A stretch of DNA of 64,000 nt from Myxococcales bacterium (lineage in GTDB: Bacteria; Myxococcota_A; Polyangia; Haliangiales; Haliangiaceae). The notes beneath the pieces were generated by a model. The model saw nothing but the letters and a program-made list of their open reading frames with translations. It ran no database searches and had not been told where the DNA came from. The DNA is taken from NCBI GenBank assembly GCA_028287135.1, contig JAQBQE010000002.1:186001-250000 (forward strand), given 5' to 3'. Both the position numbers and the translations under genes were made by a program. Positions 8,226 to 18,312 of the stretch are shown in pieces. How positions within the stretch are numbered: the first letter of the stretch is position 1; every line of letters begins with the position of its first letter.

Positions 8226-9284
8226 ATGTCGCGACCGTCGTCCGAGCACCTGTTTCTTCGCGCGTGTCGACGTGAACCCGTCGAGCGCACGCCGATCTGG
8301 ATGATGCGCCAGGCGGGGCGCTATCTACCCGCCTACCGGGCCGTGCGCTCGCGCGCATCCTTCCTCGATCTGTGCCGCACGCCGGAGCTCGCGTGCGAAG
8401 TCACGCTGCAGCCGATCGACGAGTTCGGCTTCGACGCCGCCATCCTGTTCTCCGACATCTTGATCACGTTGCCGCCGATGGGGCTCGACGTCGCATTCCC
8501 GGAGTCGGGACCGAAGATCCTGACGCCGATCCGCACGCGGGAAGCGATCGACGCGCTGGTGGTTCCCGATCCGGTGGATGCCTTGCCGTACTCGCTCGAG
8601 GCGATCCGGCTGATCCAGAAGGGCCTCAACGGTCGCGTGCCGCTGATCGGCTTTGCCGGCGCACCGCTGACGATGCTGACCTATGCGGTCGAGGGTGGAG
8701 GATCGAAGGACTACCCGCAGACGAAGAAGCTGCTGTACGGAGATCCACAGGCAGCCCACGCCCTGCTCGACAAGCTCGCGCGGACCTGCGCCTCGTTCCT
8801 TGAAGCCCAGGTCGAGGCGGGTGCCGATGCCGTCCAGATCTTCGACAGCTGGGGCGGCATCGTCTCGCCCGGCGACTTCCGCGAGTATCCGCTGCGCTAC
8901 GCCAAGCAGGTGATCGCGCAGCTGCGTGCGTCGCCGACGTTCGCGAAGCGCAATGTCCCGATCATCTACTTCGTCAACGGCTGCGCGCCGTACCTCGACG
9001 ACTACGCGTCGAGCGGTGCCGATGTCCTCGGTGTCGACTGGCGCGTCGGCATCGATGAGGTTCGCCGTCGGGTCGGTGATGGAGTCGCGCTGCAGGGCAA
9101 CCTCGATCCGGGTGCGCTGTTCGCGAGTCCCGCCGAGATCCGCGTGCGCGTGGCCGACATCCTCGAGCGTGCGGGCAAGACCGGGCACATCTTCAACCTC
9201 GGTCACGGCGTGCTGCCGGAGACCAATCCCGAGCACGTGCGCGCGATGGTGACGGCGGTCAAGGAGCTCTCGGCGCACAGCTGA
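8226..9284 (+). CDS. hemE: Uroporphyrinogen decarboxylase
   Basis: A 352-residue cytosolic enzyme that removes the four acetate carboxylates of uroporphyrinogen III to give coproporphyrinogen III in haem biosynthesis. Diagnostic sequences are [16 protein letters not shown] near the N-terminus, [17 protein letters not shown] and the C-terminal [16 protein letters not shown]. The length fits the family (about 340-355). I chose ATG 8226 because AGGA at 8214-8217 lies eight bases before it; an in-frame ATG at 8217 is the alternative. Its stop TGA shares a base with the start of the next gene (TGATG), so translation is probably coupled to the oxidase that acts later in the same pathway. Confidence 0.97.
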   Translation: MSRPSSEHLFLRACRREPVERTPIWMMRQAGRYLPAYRAVRSRASFLDLCRTPELACEVTLQPIDEFGFDAAILFSDILITLPPMGLDVAFPESGPKILTPIRTREAIDALVVPDPVDALPYSLEAIRLIQKGLNGRVPLIGFAGAPLTMLTYAVEGGGSKDYPQTKKLLYGDPQAAHALLDKLARTCASFLEAQVEAGADAVQIFDSWGGIVSPGDFREYPLRYAKQVIAQLRASPTFAKRNVPIIYFVNGCAPYLDDYASSGADVLGVDWRVGIDEVRRRVGDGVALQGNLDPGALFASPAEIRVRVADILERAGKTGHIFNLGHGVLPETNPEHVRAMVTAVKELSAHS

Positions 9285-10621
9285 TGCGGATCGCAGTGAT
9301 CGGCGGAGGACTCGGCGGATTGACCGCCGCGCGCGCGCTCGTCGGGGCAGGCTTCGATGCGCACGTGCTCGAGGCATCCCCGCGGCCGGGTGGCGTGATC
9401 GGCACGAGCTCGGTGGATGGCTTCGTTCGCGAGCACGCCGCGAGCTCGTTTCTCGGCGGGGCGGCTCACGGTGCGCTCGCCCTGTGCGAGGCGCTCGGCG
9501 TGCCGGTCGAGCAGGCGTCCCCGCGTGCGAAGCGACGCTGGATCTTTCTCGACGGCAAGCTCCGCGCACTGCCGAGCAATCCACTCCAGCTCGTGCGCTC
9601 GGATCTGCTGACCTGGCGTGGCAAGCTCGATCTCCTGCGCGAGCCGTTTCGCGAGGCGCGCGCCGGTACCGACGAGTCGGTGCATGCGTTCGCGGCGCGC
9701 CGGTTCGGGGCCGAGGCCGCACGCGCGATCGTGGCTCCGTTCGTGACCGGTGTGTTCGCCGCGGATGCGCACGATGTCAGCCTGGCGGCCGGGTTTCCGC
9801 GACTCGCCGCGCTCGACGCGCAGGGCGGCATCGCACGCGGGCTGTTGAAGCAGGCCGCAAAGGGCGTCGTGCGCAAGGTCACCGGCAAGGGAGCCGCGAG
9901 CGGACCGCGAGGGATGTTCGCGCCGCGTGGTGGGCTCGGTACCTTGATCGACCGTCTCGCGGGCGAGCTCGGCGACCGCGTTCACACCCACCGCCGGATC
10001 GGCGAGCTCGCGGCAACGGAGCGCGGCGTCCGCGTCGATGGCGAGGCATGGGATGCCGCGGTGCTCGCGATTCCCGCCGAGGATGCGATCGGACTCGTGC
10101 CGACGCTGCCGGCGGTGGCGATGCGCCTGGCAGCCTTTCATCGCGCACCCGCGGCGCAGGTCTACCTCGGGTTTGCTGCCGATCAGGTCCCGCTCGCGGG
10201 CGATGGCTTCGGCTTCCTCGTCGCCCAGGGCGAGGACCTGCGTGTGCTCGGCGTCGTGTTCGAATCGACGGTCTGGCCGGATCGCGCGCCCGCGGGCCAG
10301 GTCCTGGTGCGCTGCATCTTCGGTGGCAGTCGCGATCCGGATGCCGCCGGTCTCGATGACGCGATGCTGATCGCGCAGGCGACGCGCGATGTCGGGATCG
10401 CGCTGGGCGCTCGCGGCGTGCCGACCCACGCGAGCGTGGTGCGCTGGAGTCGCGGGATCGCGCAGTATCCGGTCGGGCATCGCGATCACGTGCGCGCCGC
10501 GGTCGCCGCCGCACGCTCGCATCGGATCGTGCTCGCCGGAGCGGACTATCGCGGGCCCGGCGTCAACGATCTATGCGCGGACGGCGACGTCATCGTCGAG
10601 GAGCTTCGATCGTGGACCTGA
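9284..10621 (+). CDS. hemG: Protoporphyrinogen oxidase, HemY type
   Basis: A 445-residue flavoprotein oxidising protoporphyrinogen (HemY-type enzymes may also act on coproporphyrinogen). Residues 3-30 are a dinucleotide-binding fold, IAVIGGGLGGLTAARAL, ending with the acidic VLEASPRPGG. SVDGFVREHAASSFLGG is in the expected place for the substrate/FAD region. The C-terminus carries the second FAD motif VLAGADYRGPGVNDLCADG. It overlaps hemE by one base at its start and the following lipoprotein gene by one base at its end (TGATG at both junctions), giving a tight hemE-hemG-lipoprotein unit. Confidence 0.92.
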   Translation: MRIAVIGGGLGGLTAARALVGAGFDAHVLEASPRPGGVIGTSSVDGFVREHAASSFLGGAAHGALALCEALGVPVEQASPRAKRRWIFLDGKLRALPSNPLQLVRSDLLTWRGKLDLLREPFREARAGTDESVHAFAARRFGAEAARAIVAPFVTGVFAADAHDVSLAAGFPRLAALDAQGGIARGLLKQAAKGVVRKVTGKGAASGPRGMFAPRGGLGTLIDRLAGELGDRVHTHRRIGELAATERGVRVDGEAWDAAVLAIPAEDAIGLVPTLPAVAMRLAAFHRAPAAQVYLGFAADQVPLAGDGFGFLVAQGEDLRVLGVVFESTVWPDRAPAGQVLVRCIFGGSRDPDAAGLDDAMLIAQATRDVGIALGARGVPTHASVVRWSRGIAQYPVGHRDHVRAAVAAARSHRIVLAGADYRGPGVNDLCADGDVIVEELRSWT

Positions 10622-11400
10622 TGCGCCCCGCCGCGTGGCTCGTGGTCGCCGGCTGCTCGAGCGGCACGCCGCGGCCGGCCGAGGATGCAAAGCGGATCCC
10701 TCCACCGGGGGATGCACAGCCAGCACCGATCGTGCACGACGCGCCGGTCGCGCCGACAGCCCCGGTCGGCGATGTCCAGGTCCGGGTCGAGTGGAGCAAT
10801 GTACCGCCTGCAGCGCGCAGCTCGCCCGGCAAGACCGCGTGCGGAACGCCGCGCGCTCCGGCGGTTGCGCCGACCACGACGTGGGGCATTCCCGAGGTGC
10901 TGGTGATCGTCGACGGAGCTCCCGGCGTCCCCGCCGACGCGCGCGTCCGGCTCCTCGACTGCGCCATTGCACCGCGGCTCGCGATCGGATCGTCGCTCGC
11001 ACTCGACAGCGCGATGACGCGACCGGCAAAGCTCGTCCTCGCCGCGCGCCGGACCGCTGCGGATCTGCGCACGAAGCTCGAGGCCCCACGCGCGCGCCCG
11101 ATCCTGCTCCCGATCGGGGGTCACGAGGTCACCTCGAAGCTCGAGGCAGGATCCGTCTACGAGCTCAGCGTCGACGAGCCGGGATCGAAGACGTCGCGCG
11201 AAGCCGCGTGGATCGTCGCGGCGAACGGAGCGATCACGGATGCCAGTGGGGTCGTGCTCGCGCGCGACGTCCCGGTCGGAACGCACGCGGTGCGCGTGTG
11301 GTTGCCACCGCGAGGCGGGCAGCCGGAGCGCCACGCGAGCGGAGAGGTCACCGTGGTCGCCGGTGATCTCGCAGAGCTGACGCTGAAGCTCGCGCCGTAG
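10621..11400 (+). CDS. Lipoprotein of unknown function
   Basis: A 259-residue protein starting at ATG 10621 (overlapping the hemG stop). It has a short lipoprotein signal MRPAAWLVVAGC and a Pro/Ala-rich spacer to about residue 55. A beta-rich domain follows with the stretch PADARVRLLDCAIAPRLAIG, faintly reminiscent of cupredoxin-like carboxypeptidase-regulatory folds but without recognisable copper ligands. The end is a repeat-like beta domain (GTHAVRVWLPPRGG, GEVTVVAGDLAELTLKL). Likely anchored in the outer or inner membrane after processing at the Cys. Its coupling to hemG is positional; no haem-related motif is visible. Confidence 0.78.
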   Translation: MRPAAWLVVAGCSSGTPRPAEDAKRIPPPGDAQPAPIVHDAPVAPTAPVGDVQVRVEWSNVPPAARSSPGKTACGTPRAPAVAPTTTWGIPEVLVIVDGAPGVPADARVRLLDCAIAPRLAIGSSLALDSAMTRPAKLVLAARRTAADLRTKLEAPRARPILLPIGGHEVTSKLEAGSVYELSVDEPGSKTSREAAWIVAANGAITDASGVVLARDVPVGTHAVRVWLPPRGGQPERHASGEVTVVAGDLAELTLKLAP

Positions 11401-11439
11401 GGCTGTCTCGCGTTGACCCACTGACGCGCGCGGCTCCGC

Positions 11440-11646
11440 GATGGAGGCAGCAGCCGCGCTGGATACGATGCGGATCATGAATCTGTCGAGCAATGCGACG
11501 TATGCCCGCGGCATCGATCTGCTCGAGGGCATCGTCGCGAGCTCACGAAGATCGGGGAGCTCGGCGTCGAGTACGCGGTCAATCCCGAGCCGAGCATCAC
11601 GCCGACGCTGTTCATCCCCGCGGTCGGCGCCACGGCGCGCCTCTAG
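11440..11646 (+). pseudogene. Possible decayed gene fragment in the hemG-rsm22 gap
   Basis: The 240-base gap between the lipoprotein gene and the convergent methyltransferase gene holds two coding-looking pieces in different frames. One reads ATYARGIDLLEGIVAS (about 11502-11545). The other reads ELTKIGELGVEYAVNPEPS followed by TPTLFIPAVGATARL, ending at TAG 11644-11646. They would join by one frameshift near 11540-11545. I do not recognise the family. It could equally be chance open sequence in GC-rich DNA. Confidence 0.3.
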
Positions 11647-12773
11647 CGAAGCTTCGACGGCTCGCGCCGCTCGACCGGCGTGTCGGCCGTGACCTCGACG
11701 CGCTCGCCGTCGACCGGCGCCGGAACGATCACGACATCACCGCGATCGGCGCGTTCGATCTCGCGGTTCGCGTCGGTGCGGTTGCGCTTGAGCAGGCGCA
11801 GCGGCACCCAGCCGGCATCGTTGCACCCCATCACCTCGAGCTTTCCCTTCTGCGTGCGCGGTGCGCCGACGATCCGCCATGCCCCGGGCTCCTCGACGAG
11901 CGCCAGCGGGCCTCTCCGCAGCACCAGGTACGAGAACTTCATCCCGCCATCGCGCAGGTGCGTCAGCCGCGAGAGCTCCGCGGTCTTCGGTGGCAGCTTG
12001 ATCGCGCGGTCCTCGTGGCACCAGTCCTCGGGCCGCGCGAGCGACGGGCAGGGCGCGATCGCTCGGACGCAGGGCGCGAACACGTGCGCACCACGCCCGA
12101 TCGCCTCGTCGCGTAGCTCGTGGAGTGCGCGCGAGGTCTCGCGCAGCGCCGGCTCGATCAGGATCACCGCACCGTCATCGCCGACCGCCGCGAGCGCTCG
12201 CTCGACGACGGCGAGCCGCGCCGCCGCAGGTAGCTCGTTGAGCAGCGTCCCGGCGATCACGAGATCTGCGTCGGCGAGCTTGGCGGAGGTCGCATCGTCG
12301 ACGCGCGTGGTGATCGTGACGTCGAGCTTCCGGGTGGCCGCGAGGCCGCGGACCGCCGCGGCTGCGATCCCGAGGGCGGCCGCGTCGCGGTCGATCGCGG
12401 TGATCACGAGGGCCGGGCGCTCCGGCTCCGGCAGGCTCGCGATCGTCTCGATCATGCCGAGGCTCATCGCACCGCAGCCCGCGCCGAGGTCGATCACCCG
12501 CAACGGTCGCGCGGATGGCAGCGCACCGCGGCCGATGAGCTCGCCGAGCGGGATCGAGATCTTCATCGCATCGGCGATCGTGAAGAACACCGCGCGCGCT
12601 GCGAGATCGCCGGTCTTGTTCGCCGGGGTCGAGAGCCGATCGCGGTCGCTCGTGTAGCGCTCGGAGCGGTCGACGATCGCCTTCAGCAGGGGAGAGGTCG
12701 CAAGAGGTGCTTCGCCGATCGCGGCACGGGCGGCGGCATACACGGCATCTTCGAGCTCTCGATCAGGAGACAC
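11643..12773 (-). CDS. Rsm22-like SAM-dependent methyltransferase
   Basis: A 376-residue class I methyltransferase. The SAM-binding motif is VIDLGAGCG at residues 93-101, preceded by the Rsm22-type N-terminal helical region (YTSDRDRLSTPANKTGDLAARAVFF). The central GTLLNELPAAAR and the cysteine set C235, C242 and C252, in APCVRAIAPCPSL and DWCHED, match the pattern of the Rsm22/METTL17 family, where such cysteines bind a metal or Fe-S cluster and the protein assists small ribosomal subunit assembly. It starts at GTG 12771-12773, nine bases after the PP2C gene. A ribosome-associated role is by family; the rRNA target is not known. Confidence 0.82.
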   Translation of the reverse strand: MSPDRELEDAVYAAARAAIGEAPLATSPLLKAIVDRSERYTSDRDRLSTPANKTGDLAARAVFFTIADAMKISIPLGELIGRGALPSARPLRVIDLGAGCGAMSLGMIETIASLPEPERPALVITAIDRDAAALGIAAAAVRGLAATRKLDVTITTRVDDATSAKLADADLVIAGTLLNELPAAARLAVVERALAAVGDDGAVILIEPALRETSRALHELRDEAIGRGAHVFAPCVRAIAPCPSLARPEDWCHEDRAIKLPPKTAELSRLTHLRDGGMKFSYLVLRRGPLALVEEPGAWRIVGAPRTQKGKLEVMGCNDAGWVPLRLLKRNRTDANREIERADRGDVVIVPAPVDGERVEVTADTPVERREPSKLR

Positions 12774-12782
12774 CGCGAACGC

Positions 12783-13955
<1,173 letters not shown>

Positions 13956-14026
13956 TCAGATGCCTTGAACGCAGGAATCTTCACCCGGGCAACCCCTGGC
14001 GGCAAGCGGTTCCACAGAAATGCGTC

Positions 14027-14959
14027 TCATCTCCGACGATCGATCGCAATTGGTGGGGGTGGTGTGCCCGCCGAGGCCATCGCACGGCCCTGCGCAGCGA
14101 GCCGGGCGACACAGAGCTCGATGGCCTCGGCCTCACGGTCGACGGTGACGAACCGGCGGGCGAGCCGCTGGGCGACCGCTGCGGTGGTTCCTGATCCGGC
14201 AAACCAGTCGGCCACACGATCGCCGGGCGCGGTCACCGCGCGCAGGATTCTCTCGATCAGGCGCTCGGGCTTCTGGGACGGCCACCCCGTGCGCTCGCGA
14301 TCCGAGTGATTGAGGGTCTCGATATCGGTCCACCAGTCCTCGGGGACCTTGCCCGCGGCCACCGGATAGCGATAGACGCGGCCGGTCTTCCGGTCGGTCT
14401 TTTCCTGAACCGGGGTGCCGCCATCGAGGACGACGCGCATGTGCGAGCCACCTCGGCGCGGGACGCGCACCGCATCGGGGTAGAACGCCCAGTCGGCCGA
14501 GCGCGCGTACCACAGGATCGTGTCGTGCTTCCGGGCGAAGCCCCGACGGCTCTTCCCGCCGACGGAGTAGCACCAGACGATCTCGTTGACGAAGCGCTCG
14601 CGCCCGAACAGCCGATCGAGTGCGACCTTGACGTAGTGGACCGCTCGATAGTCGAGGTGCACGAACAGCGACCCCTGCGGCGCAAGCACGCGGTGGCTGT
14701 GCTCGAGCATCGGCGACAGCCAGGCGATGAACGCATCGGGATCATCGGCGCGATCCGCATACTGGTGGCCGCGGCCCTGCCGCACGATGCCCGTCCCGAA
14801 CGGTGGATCGATGTAGATCGCGTCGAGCGTGGCGTCGTCGTGCTGGGCGAGCACCTCGAACGCGTCGCCATGGACGATCTGGTCGGCGGGCCGATCCGGG
14901 CCCCCGAACTCGAGGCGCGCGACCGAGCCCACGTCCTGCGACGGATCGATCGTCTCCAT
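14027..14959 (-). CDS. Orphan site-specific DNA methyltransferase (beta class, DPPF)
   Basis: A 310-residue amino-methyltransferase. The catalytic motif [13 protein letters not shown], comes first and the SAM-binding motif [14 protein letters not shown], near the C-terminus. This order defines the beta class, which methylates adenine N6 or cytosine N4. Between them are a target-recognition segment with [17 protein letters not shown] and the [20 protein letters not shown] element common in this group. The start is ATG 14957-14959; the frame is open further upstream but this places the start 25 bases from the divergent gene. No endonuclease gene is nearby, so it may be a regulatory or solitary methylase. 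Recognition sequence unknown. Confidence 0.88.
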   Translation of the reverse strand: METIDPSQDVGSVARLEFGGPDRPADQIVHGDAFEVLAQHDDATLDAIYIDPPFGTGIVRQGRGHQYADRADDPDAFIAWLSPMLEHSHRVLAPQGSLFVHLDYRAVHYVKVALDRLFGRERFVNEIVWCYSVGGKSRRGFARKHDTILWYARSADWAFYPDAVRVPRRGGSHMRVVLDGGTPVQEKTDRKTGRVYRYPVAAGKVPEDWWTDIETLNHSDRERTGWPSQKPERLIERILRAVTAPGDRVADWFAGSGTTAAVAQRLARRFVTVDREAEAIELCVARLAAQGRAMASAGTPPPPIAIDRRR

Positions 14960-14984
14960 CCCGTCGCGACAGTACACTGACCGC

Positions 14985-15296
14985 GTGCGCTTCGGCCCCT
15001 GGTACCCGCTCGCCTCCGCTGGCGAACATGCGCCCGCCGCCGAAGGGATCTTGCAGGTCCGCCAGGCCACCGGGCTCATCGACTACCCCCAGGGGAAGAG
15101 TGCCATGCTGTGGTACGGCCACACGTCTGATACCCGTGCGTCAGCGCTCGCGCTGGCCACTGCGCACGCCGGCAAAGATCTGCTGTGTCGCCACCTGATC
15201 GAGATCGAGGACGCTACTGACCTCGGCGCGTTCTGTGCGAAGTTAACCGGAGATTTCGCCCGCCGGTTCGGGGGCCTGCCGATGTACCTCCGATGA
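14985..15296 (+). CDS. Small conserved-looking protein, possibly GIY-YIG-like
   Basis: A 103-residue protein starting at GTG 14985 (MRFGPWYPL). The core [20 protein letters not shown] followed by MLWYGHT resembles the GIY...YIG spacing of GIY-YIG-fold proteins, but the catalytic Arg/Glu arrangement is not clear, so nuclease activity is uncertain. It is divergent from the DNA methyltransferase with only 25 bases between starts, and its stop overlaps the next start (ATGA). The proximity to the methylase may be meaningful or accidental. Confidence 0.6.
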   Translation: MRFGPWYPLASAGEHAPAAEGILQVRQATGLIDYPQGKSAMLWYGHTSDTRASALALATAHAGKDLLCRHLIEIEDATDLGAFCAKLTGDFARRFGGLPMYLR

Positions 15297-15841
15297 ACCT
15301 CGTCGAAGCCGAAGATGTTGGACCTGTCGAAGGTGACGCGCCGCTCGTCACGCCGCCTCGACCGTTGCACCGTCGTGTCTCGGTCTCGCTGCTGTTCACG
15401 CTGACGGTCCTGATCGGTACGGTCGTCGCGATCTACATGACGTTTCCGGCCCGCGACAACGTGCTGGTCACCGAGGCGATCGACCGCCACAAGGAACCAC
15501 CGAAGGCCTGGGATCTCACGGCGCCGACCGTCCCCGAGCTCCGCGCCTGGGTGATCGGTATCGCGGGCAAGGATGCACCGATGCCGACCGCCGAGCAGGC
15601 GGTCGTCGGTGCGCAGCGAGTCGCCGTTCTCAATCGCGATGCGGCGCTGATGCGGCTGAGGATCGGTGCCGACGACGTGACGTATCTGATCCAGCGCACC
15701 CGCGGAATCGCGCCCGAGAGCACCGAGCGCAAGGACGGCGATCTGCGCGCGCTCGCGTGGCGCTGCGGCCTGTACATGTGCGCGGCCGTCGGTCCGGACG
15801 CAACGTCCGCGACCTGGCGCGCCGCGTTCCCATCGCGTTGA
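15293..15841 (+). CDS. Single-pass membrane protein of unknown function
   Basis: A 182-residue protein: N-terminal ~28 cytoplasmic residues, one membrane span at about 29-50 (VSLLFTLTVLIGTVVAIYM), then an exported domain. The last ~60 residues (VTYLIQRTRGIAPE, LRALAWRCGLYMCAAV, ATWRAAF) resemble the periplasmic end of anti-sigma-like membrane proteins, but no zinc-binding ZAS motif is present. The ATG overlaps the previous stop by four bases, so translation is coupled to the small protein upstream. I cannot assign a function. Confidence 0.6.
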   Translation: MNLVEAEDVGPVEGDAPLVTPPRPLHRRVSVSLLFTLTVLIGTVVAIYMTFPARDNVLVTEAIDRHKEPPKAWDLTAPTVPELRAWVIGIAGKDAPMPTAEQAVVGAQRVAVLNRDAALMRLRIGADDVTYLIQRTRGIAPESTERKDGDLRALAWRCGLYMCAAVGPDATSATWRAAFPSR

Positions 15842-15908
15842 TGAACCGCCAGGCTGCACGCTGATCGGCGCACGTGTGGTGCCGTCGTGCGGGGCACGCG
15901 GGGGGAGA

Positions 15909-16048
15909 GATCAACCGCCAAGGCGCCGCGGACGCCAGAAGAGGTTTGTGACCCGGATCCGGTGTTTCCGCTGGCGGGTGCGGCGTCTTGGCGGTTGATC
16001 CAGCTCTGGGCTTTCCGCTGGCGGGTGCGGCGCCATGGCGATTGATCC
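15909..16048. repeat. Intergenic direct and inverted repeat cluster
   Basis: The 264-base gap between two convergent genes contains two direct copies of a 37-base unit at 15965-16001 and 16012-16048, 47 bases apart. Both start TTTCCGCTGGCGGGTGCGGC and both end in TTGATCC; they differ at only four positions. An inverted partial copy (GATCAACCGCCAAGGCGCCGC, 15909-15929) faces them and could form a long imperfect stem with the first copy. No open reading frame or transposase remains. It may act as a bidirectional transcription end or be a small dispersed repeat. Confidence 0.6.
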
Positions 16049-16105
16049 GATCAGGATCTCGGGCGCGCGCACACCGTGGCGGTTCGTCTCTCCTCGTCTG
16101 TACCC

Positions 16106-16753
16106 TCAACGAGGTTCGGGCGTCAGCGTCAGGCACGCGCGGCCGGTGCCGAGACTGCCGGTGATCGCCACGCACACCCGGTTCTCTCGATCGCCGGTGA
16201 TCGAGAATGCTCCGGGGATCACGACGCGATTACCGCACGCGAGCTGCGCCGGCGCGAGCGGGCGATCGGCGGTCGCGGTGCCGGCCTCGGTCACGCTGAC
16301 GTCGAACGCCGCCGACGCTGCGGGCGGGCAGGTCACGACGACCTTCCACCGATCACCCGGCGCAAACGTCCGCACGTCGTCCCGGACCACGCCCCCGCGC
16401 TCGCGCACGACATCGACGATCACGTCGCCCACGCCCTTCACGGCGACGACGTTGTCGCGCAGGGCCGGCGTGTCCTCACCGCGCCATGGGGCGAGCACGA
16501 GCACGGCGATCGCTGCAGTGACGGCCAGCCCGAACGCCGGGACGAGCCACGCCCACGGCGAGCGGCGGCGCCGGAGCTCGGGCACCGCGAGCGGGGGCAG
16601 CGCGACCAGATCACCGTGGATCTCGTCGAGGCAGTGCTTGCACGCGGGACACGCGGCGACGTGACTCGCGATCGCCGGATCGGCGGCGCCGGTCGCGAAC
16701 CGTTCGAGGCGGAGCCACGAGATCGGCTCGCCGATGCACGCGAGGTTCGTCAC
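16106..16753 (-). CDS. Anti-sigma factor with zinc-finger (ZAS) motif
   Basis: A 215-residue single-pass membrane protein. Near the N-terminus, HVAACPACKHC contains the HxxxCxxC zinc motif of ZAS-type anti-sigma factors. One membrane span follows at about residues 66-88 (WAWLVPAFGLAVTAAIAVLVLA), and the remaining ~125 residues are an exported beta-rich domain. Its GTG overlaps the stop of the ECF sigma gene by four bases, the usual sigma/anti-sigma arrangement. It would hold the sigma factor inactive at the membrane until an envelope signal arrives. It is last in the caspase/Cys-rich/sigma operon. Confidence 0.85.
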   Translation of the reverse strand: MTNLACIGEPISWLRLERFATGAADPAIASHVAACPACKHCLDEIHGDLVALPPLAVPELRRRRSPWAWLVPAFGLAVTAAIAVLVLAPWRGEDTPALRDNVVAVKGVGDVIVDVVRERGGVVRDDVRTFAPGDRWKVVVTCPPAASAAFDVSVTEAGTATADRPLAPAQLACGNRVVIPGAFSITGDRENRVCVAITGSLGTGRACLTLTPEPR

Positions 16754-17241
16754 GCGGACGCCTCCTGACCCCGCAGCGCGATCACCTCGTCGCGAATGCG
16801 ATCGAGCCGCTTGCCGATCGTCTTGCGCGACAGGCCCAGATGCTCGGCGATCTCCTCCTGCGTCATGTCGTCGACGAACCGCGCGACCAGGACCTCGAGG
16901 TGGCTCTGGTCGAGGCGCTCGGTCAGCGCGGCGATCAGGCCGAGACCCACGACCTGATCCTCGAGCTTCACGCGCGCGACGGGCGCAGCGGACTGCTGCT
17001 CGCGCAGGAGCAGGCGTGCCCGCGTGCCCCGGTCGCGAACGACGTTGAGGCAGCGGTTCGTGATCGCCCTGTAGAGGTACGGGAGGTCCATGTCGCGGTT
17101 CCAGCGAGGAATCAGATCGACGAACAGCGCGTGCACGACGTCGGTCGCATCTTCGCGATCACGCAACATGCGTTCGGCCTTGCGAACGAGCGCGGGCCCG
17201 TACGCTCGGTACGCCGACTGGGGATCACTGACAGCGTCCAC
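16750..17241 (-). CDS. ECF-type RNA polymerase sigma factor
   Basis: A 163-residue sigma factor. Region 2 runs over residues ~10-65 (LVRKAERMLRDREDATDVVH, LYRAITNRCLNVVRDRG). Region 4 is the C-terminal HTH MTQEEIAEHLGLSRKTIGKR. The start is placed at GTG 17239-17241 because it gives the normal length; it overlaps the Cys-rich protein gene by 17 bases. A long upstream open frame is antisense/out-of-frame to that gene and is rejected. It is followed by its membrane anti-sigma factor with a four-base overlap, so activity is expected to be controlled by release. Confidence 0.88.
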   Translation of the reverse strand: MDAVSDPQSAYRAYGPALVRKAERMLRDREDATDVVHALFVDLIPRWNRDMDLPYLYRAITNRCLNVVRDRGTRARLLLREQQSAAPVARVKLEDQVVGLGLIAALTERLDQSHLEVLVARFVDDMTQEEIAEHLGLSRKTIGKRLDRIRDEVIALRGQEASA

Positions 17242-18304
17242 CCTGGATGCCAACCTGTGAGCATGCGCCCGGCGCGAGGTCGTCCTCGATCGGACAGTCG
17301 CCCGGGCCATCGCAGGCCCGGCCATCGTCGCACTGCTTCCGCACGGCACCGTTACAGTGACCGCTGACGCAGTCGTTGTCGGTCGCGCACGCCTCGTTGG
17401 CGGCTCGGTTGTGCAGGCTCGGTGAGCACACCCAGGGTCCGTTGACGTAGGCGTACGAGCACTGCTCTCCACCCGCGCACGTCGTGTTGCACGTCGAGCA
17501 CACACCCTTGAAGCACAGGCTCGTCGCGCATTCGTCGTCGATCCGGCACTGCTCGCCGAGCTCGTGGGTGCCGGTCGCGACGCAGGTGTGCGGGACGAGG
17601 AGTGCGCCGGAGATCGCCTCGCCACGGCCACAGACCTCGCCGGAGCTGCACGTATCGTCCTTGCAGGCGACGCAGGCCTGCGTGACGCCGAGCCACGAGC
17701 CCGGGGTCGAGACGTACTCGCAGAGACCGCTATCGCAGCTCGTCGGCAGCGTGCACGGTGCGCCGAGCGGCCGCGTGACCGTCGCGATCTCGGGCAGCCC
17801 GAAGCAGTCGGTGTCGTAGTCCGCTGCGATCTGGGCGAACACCGCGCGACCGCTGCCGACCTTCGAGATCTGGAAGCGCACACCGCTGAACGGCGGCGTG
17901 ATCTTGATCTTGTAGCTCAGCGGCTTCCAGTGTGACGTGGGCATTCGTTCCGATAGGTCGATCGAGCCATCGCCGAACACATCGACCTCGAGGCGAGCCT
18001 CGACGTTCTCCTCGACGTTGGCCACCAGGTCGAACCGGATGCACGTGCCGCTGCTGCTGCTCGCGGACGTCAGCTGCGAGATCGCGGCGTCGGGCCCGAT
18101 CAGCTCGACGCCCGCATCGGACTCGTGCCAGGTCGGGACCCGCTTGGCGTCGCCGCGGGTGATCTTCCACACGCAGAGCTGGTCTCCGCACCACAGGTCG
18201 AAGCCAGGATCGCGGAGGATCGGAGGTTGACCGCAGCCGCCGTCGGCACCGAGCTGCGAGCCGGCCGCGGCGATGACGAGCATCATGGAGAGATGAGTTC
18301 GCAT
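17225..18304 (-). CDS. Secreted cysteine-rich protein
   Basis: A 359-residue exported protein with N-terminal signal MRTHLSMMLVIAAAGS and a possible cleavage near residue 20. Residues ~25-165 form a beta-sandwich-like domain (WCGDQLCVW, RFQISKVGSGRAVFAQIAAD) that could bind carbohydrate. Residues ~180-359 hold four or more disulphide-type repeats of the pattern C-x4-C-x-SGLC, CATSLCFKGVCSTC and CVSGHC, the Dickkopf-like Cys repeats frequent in myxobacterial surface proteins. It lies nine bases after the caspase-fold gene and overlaps the sigma gene, so it is part of that operon and is a likely sensed or delivered envelope component. Function unproven. Confidence 0.78.
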   Translation of the reverse strand: MRTHLSMMLVIAAAGSQLGADGGCGQPPILRDPGFDLWCGDQLCVWKITRGDAKRVPTWHESDAGVELIGPDAAISQLTSASSSSGTCIRFDLVANVEENVEARLEVDVFGDGSIDLSERMPTSHWKPLSYKIKITPPFSGVRFQISKVGSGRAVFAQIAADYDTDCFGLPEIATVTRPLGAPCTLPTSCDSGLCEYVSTPGSWLGVTQACVACKDDTCSSGEVCGRGEAISGALLVPHTCVATGTHELGEQCRIDDECATSLCFKGVCSTCNTTCAGGEQCSYAYVNGPWVCSPSLHNRAANEACATDNDCVSGHCNGAVRKQCDDGRACDGPGDCPIEDDLAPGACSQVGIQGGRCQ

Positions 18305-18312
18305 GGCGTCCT

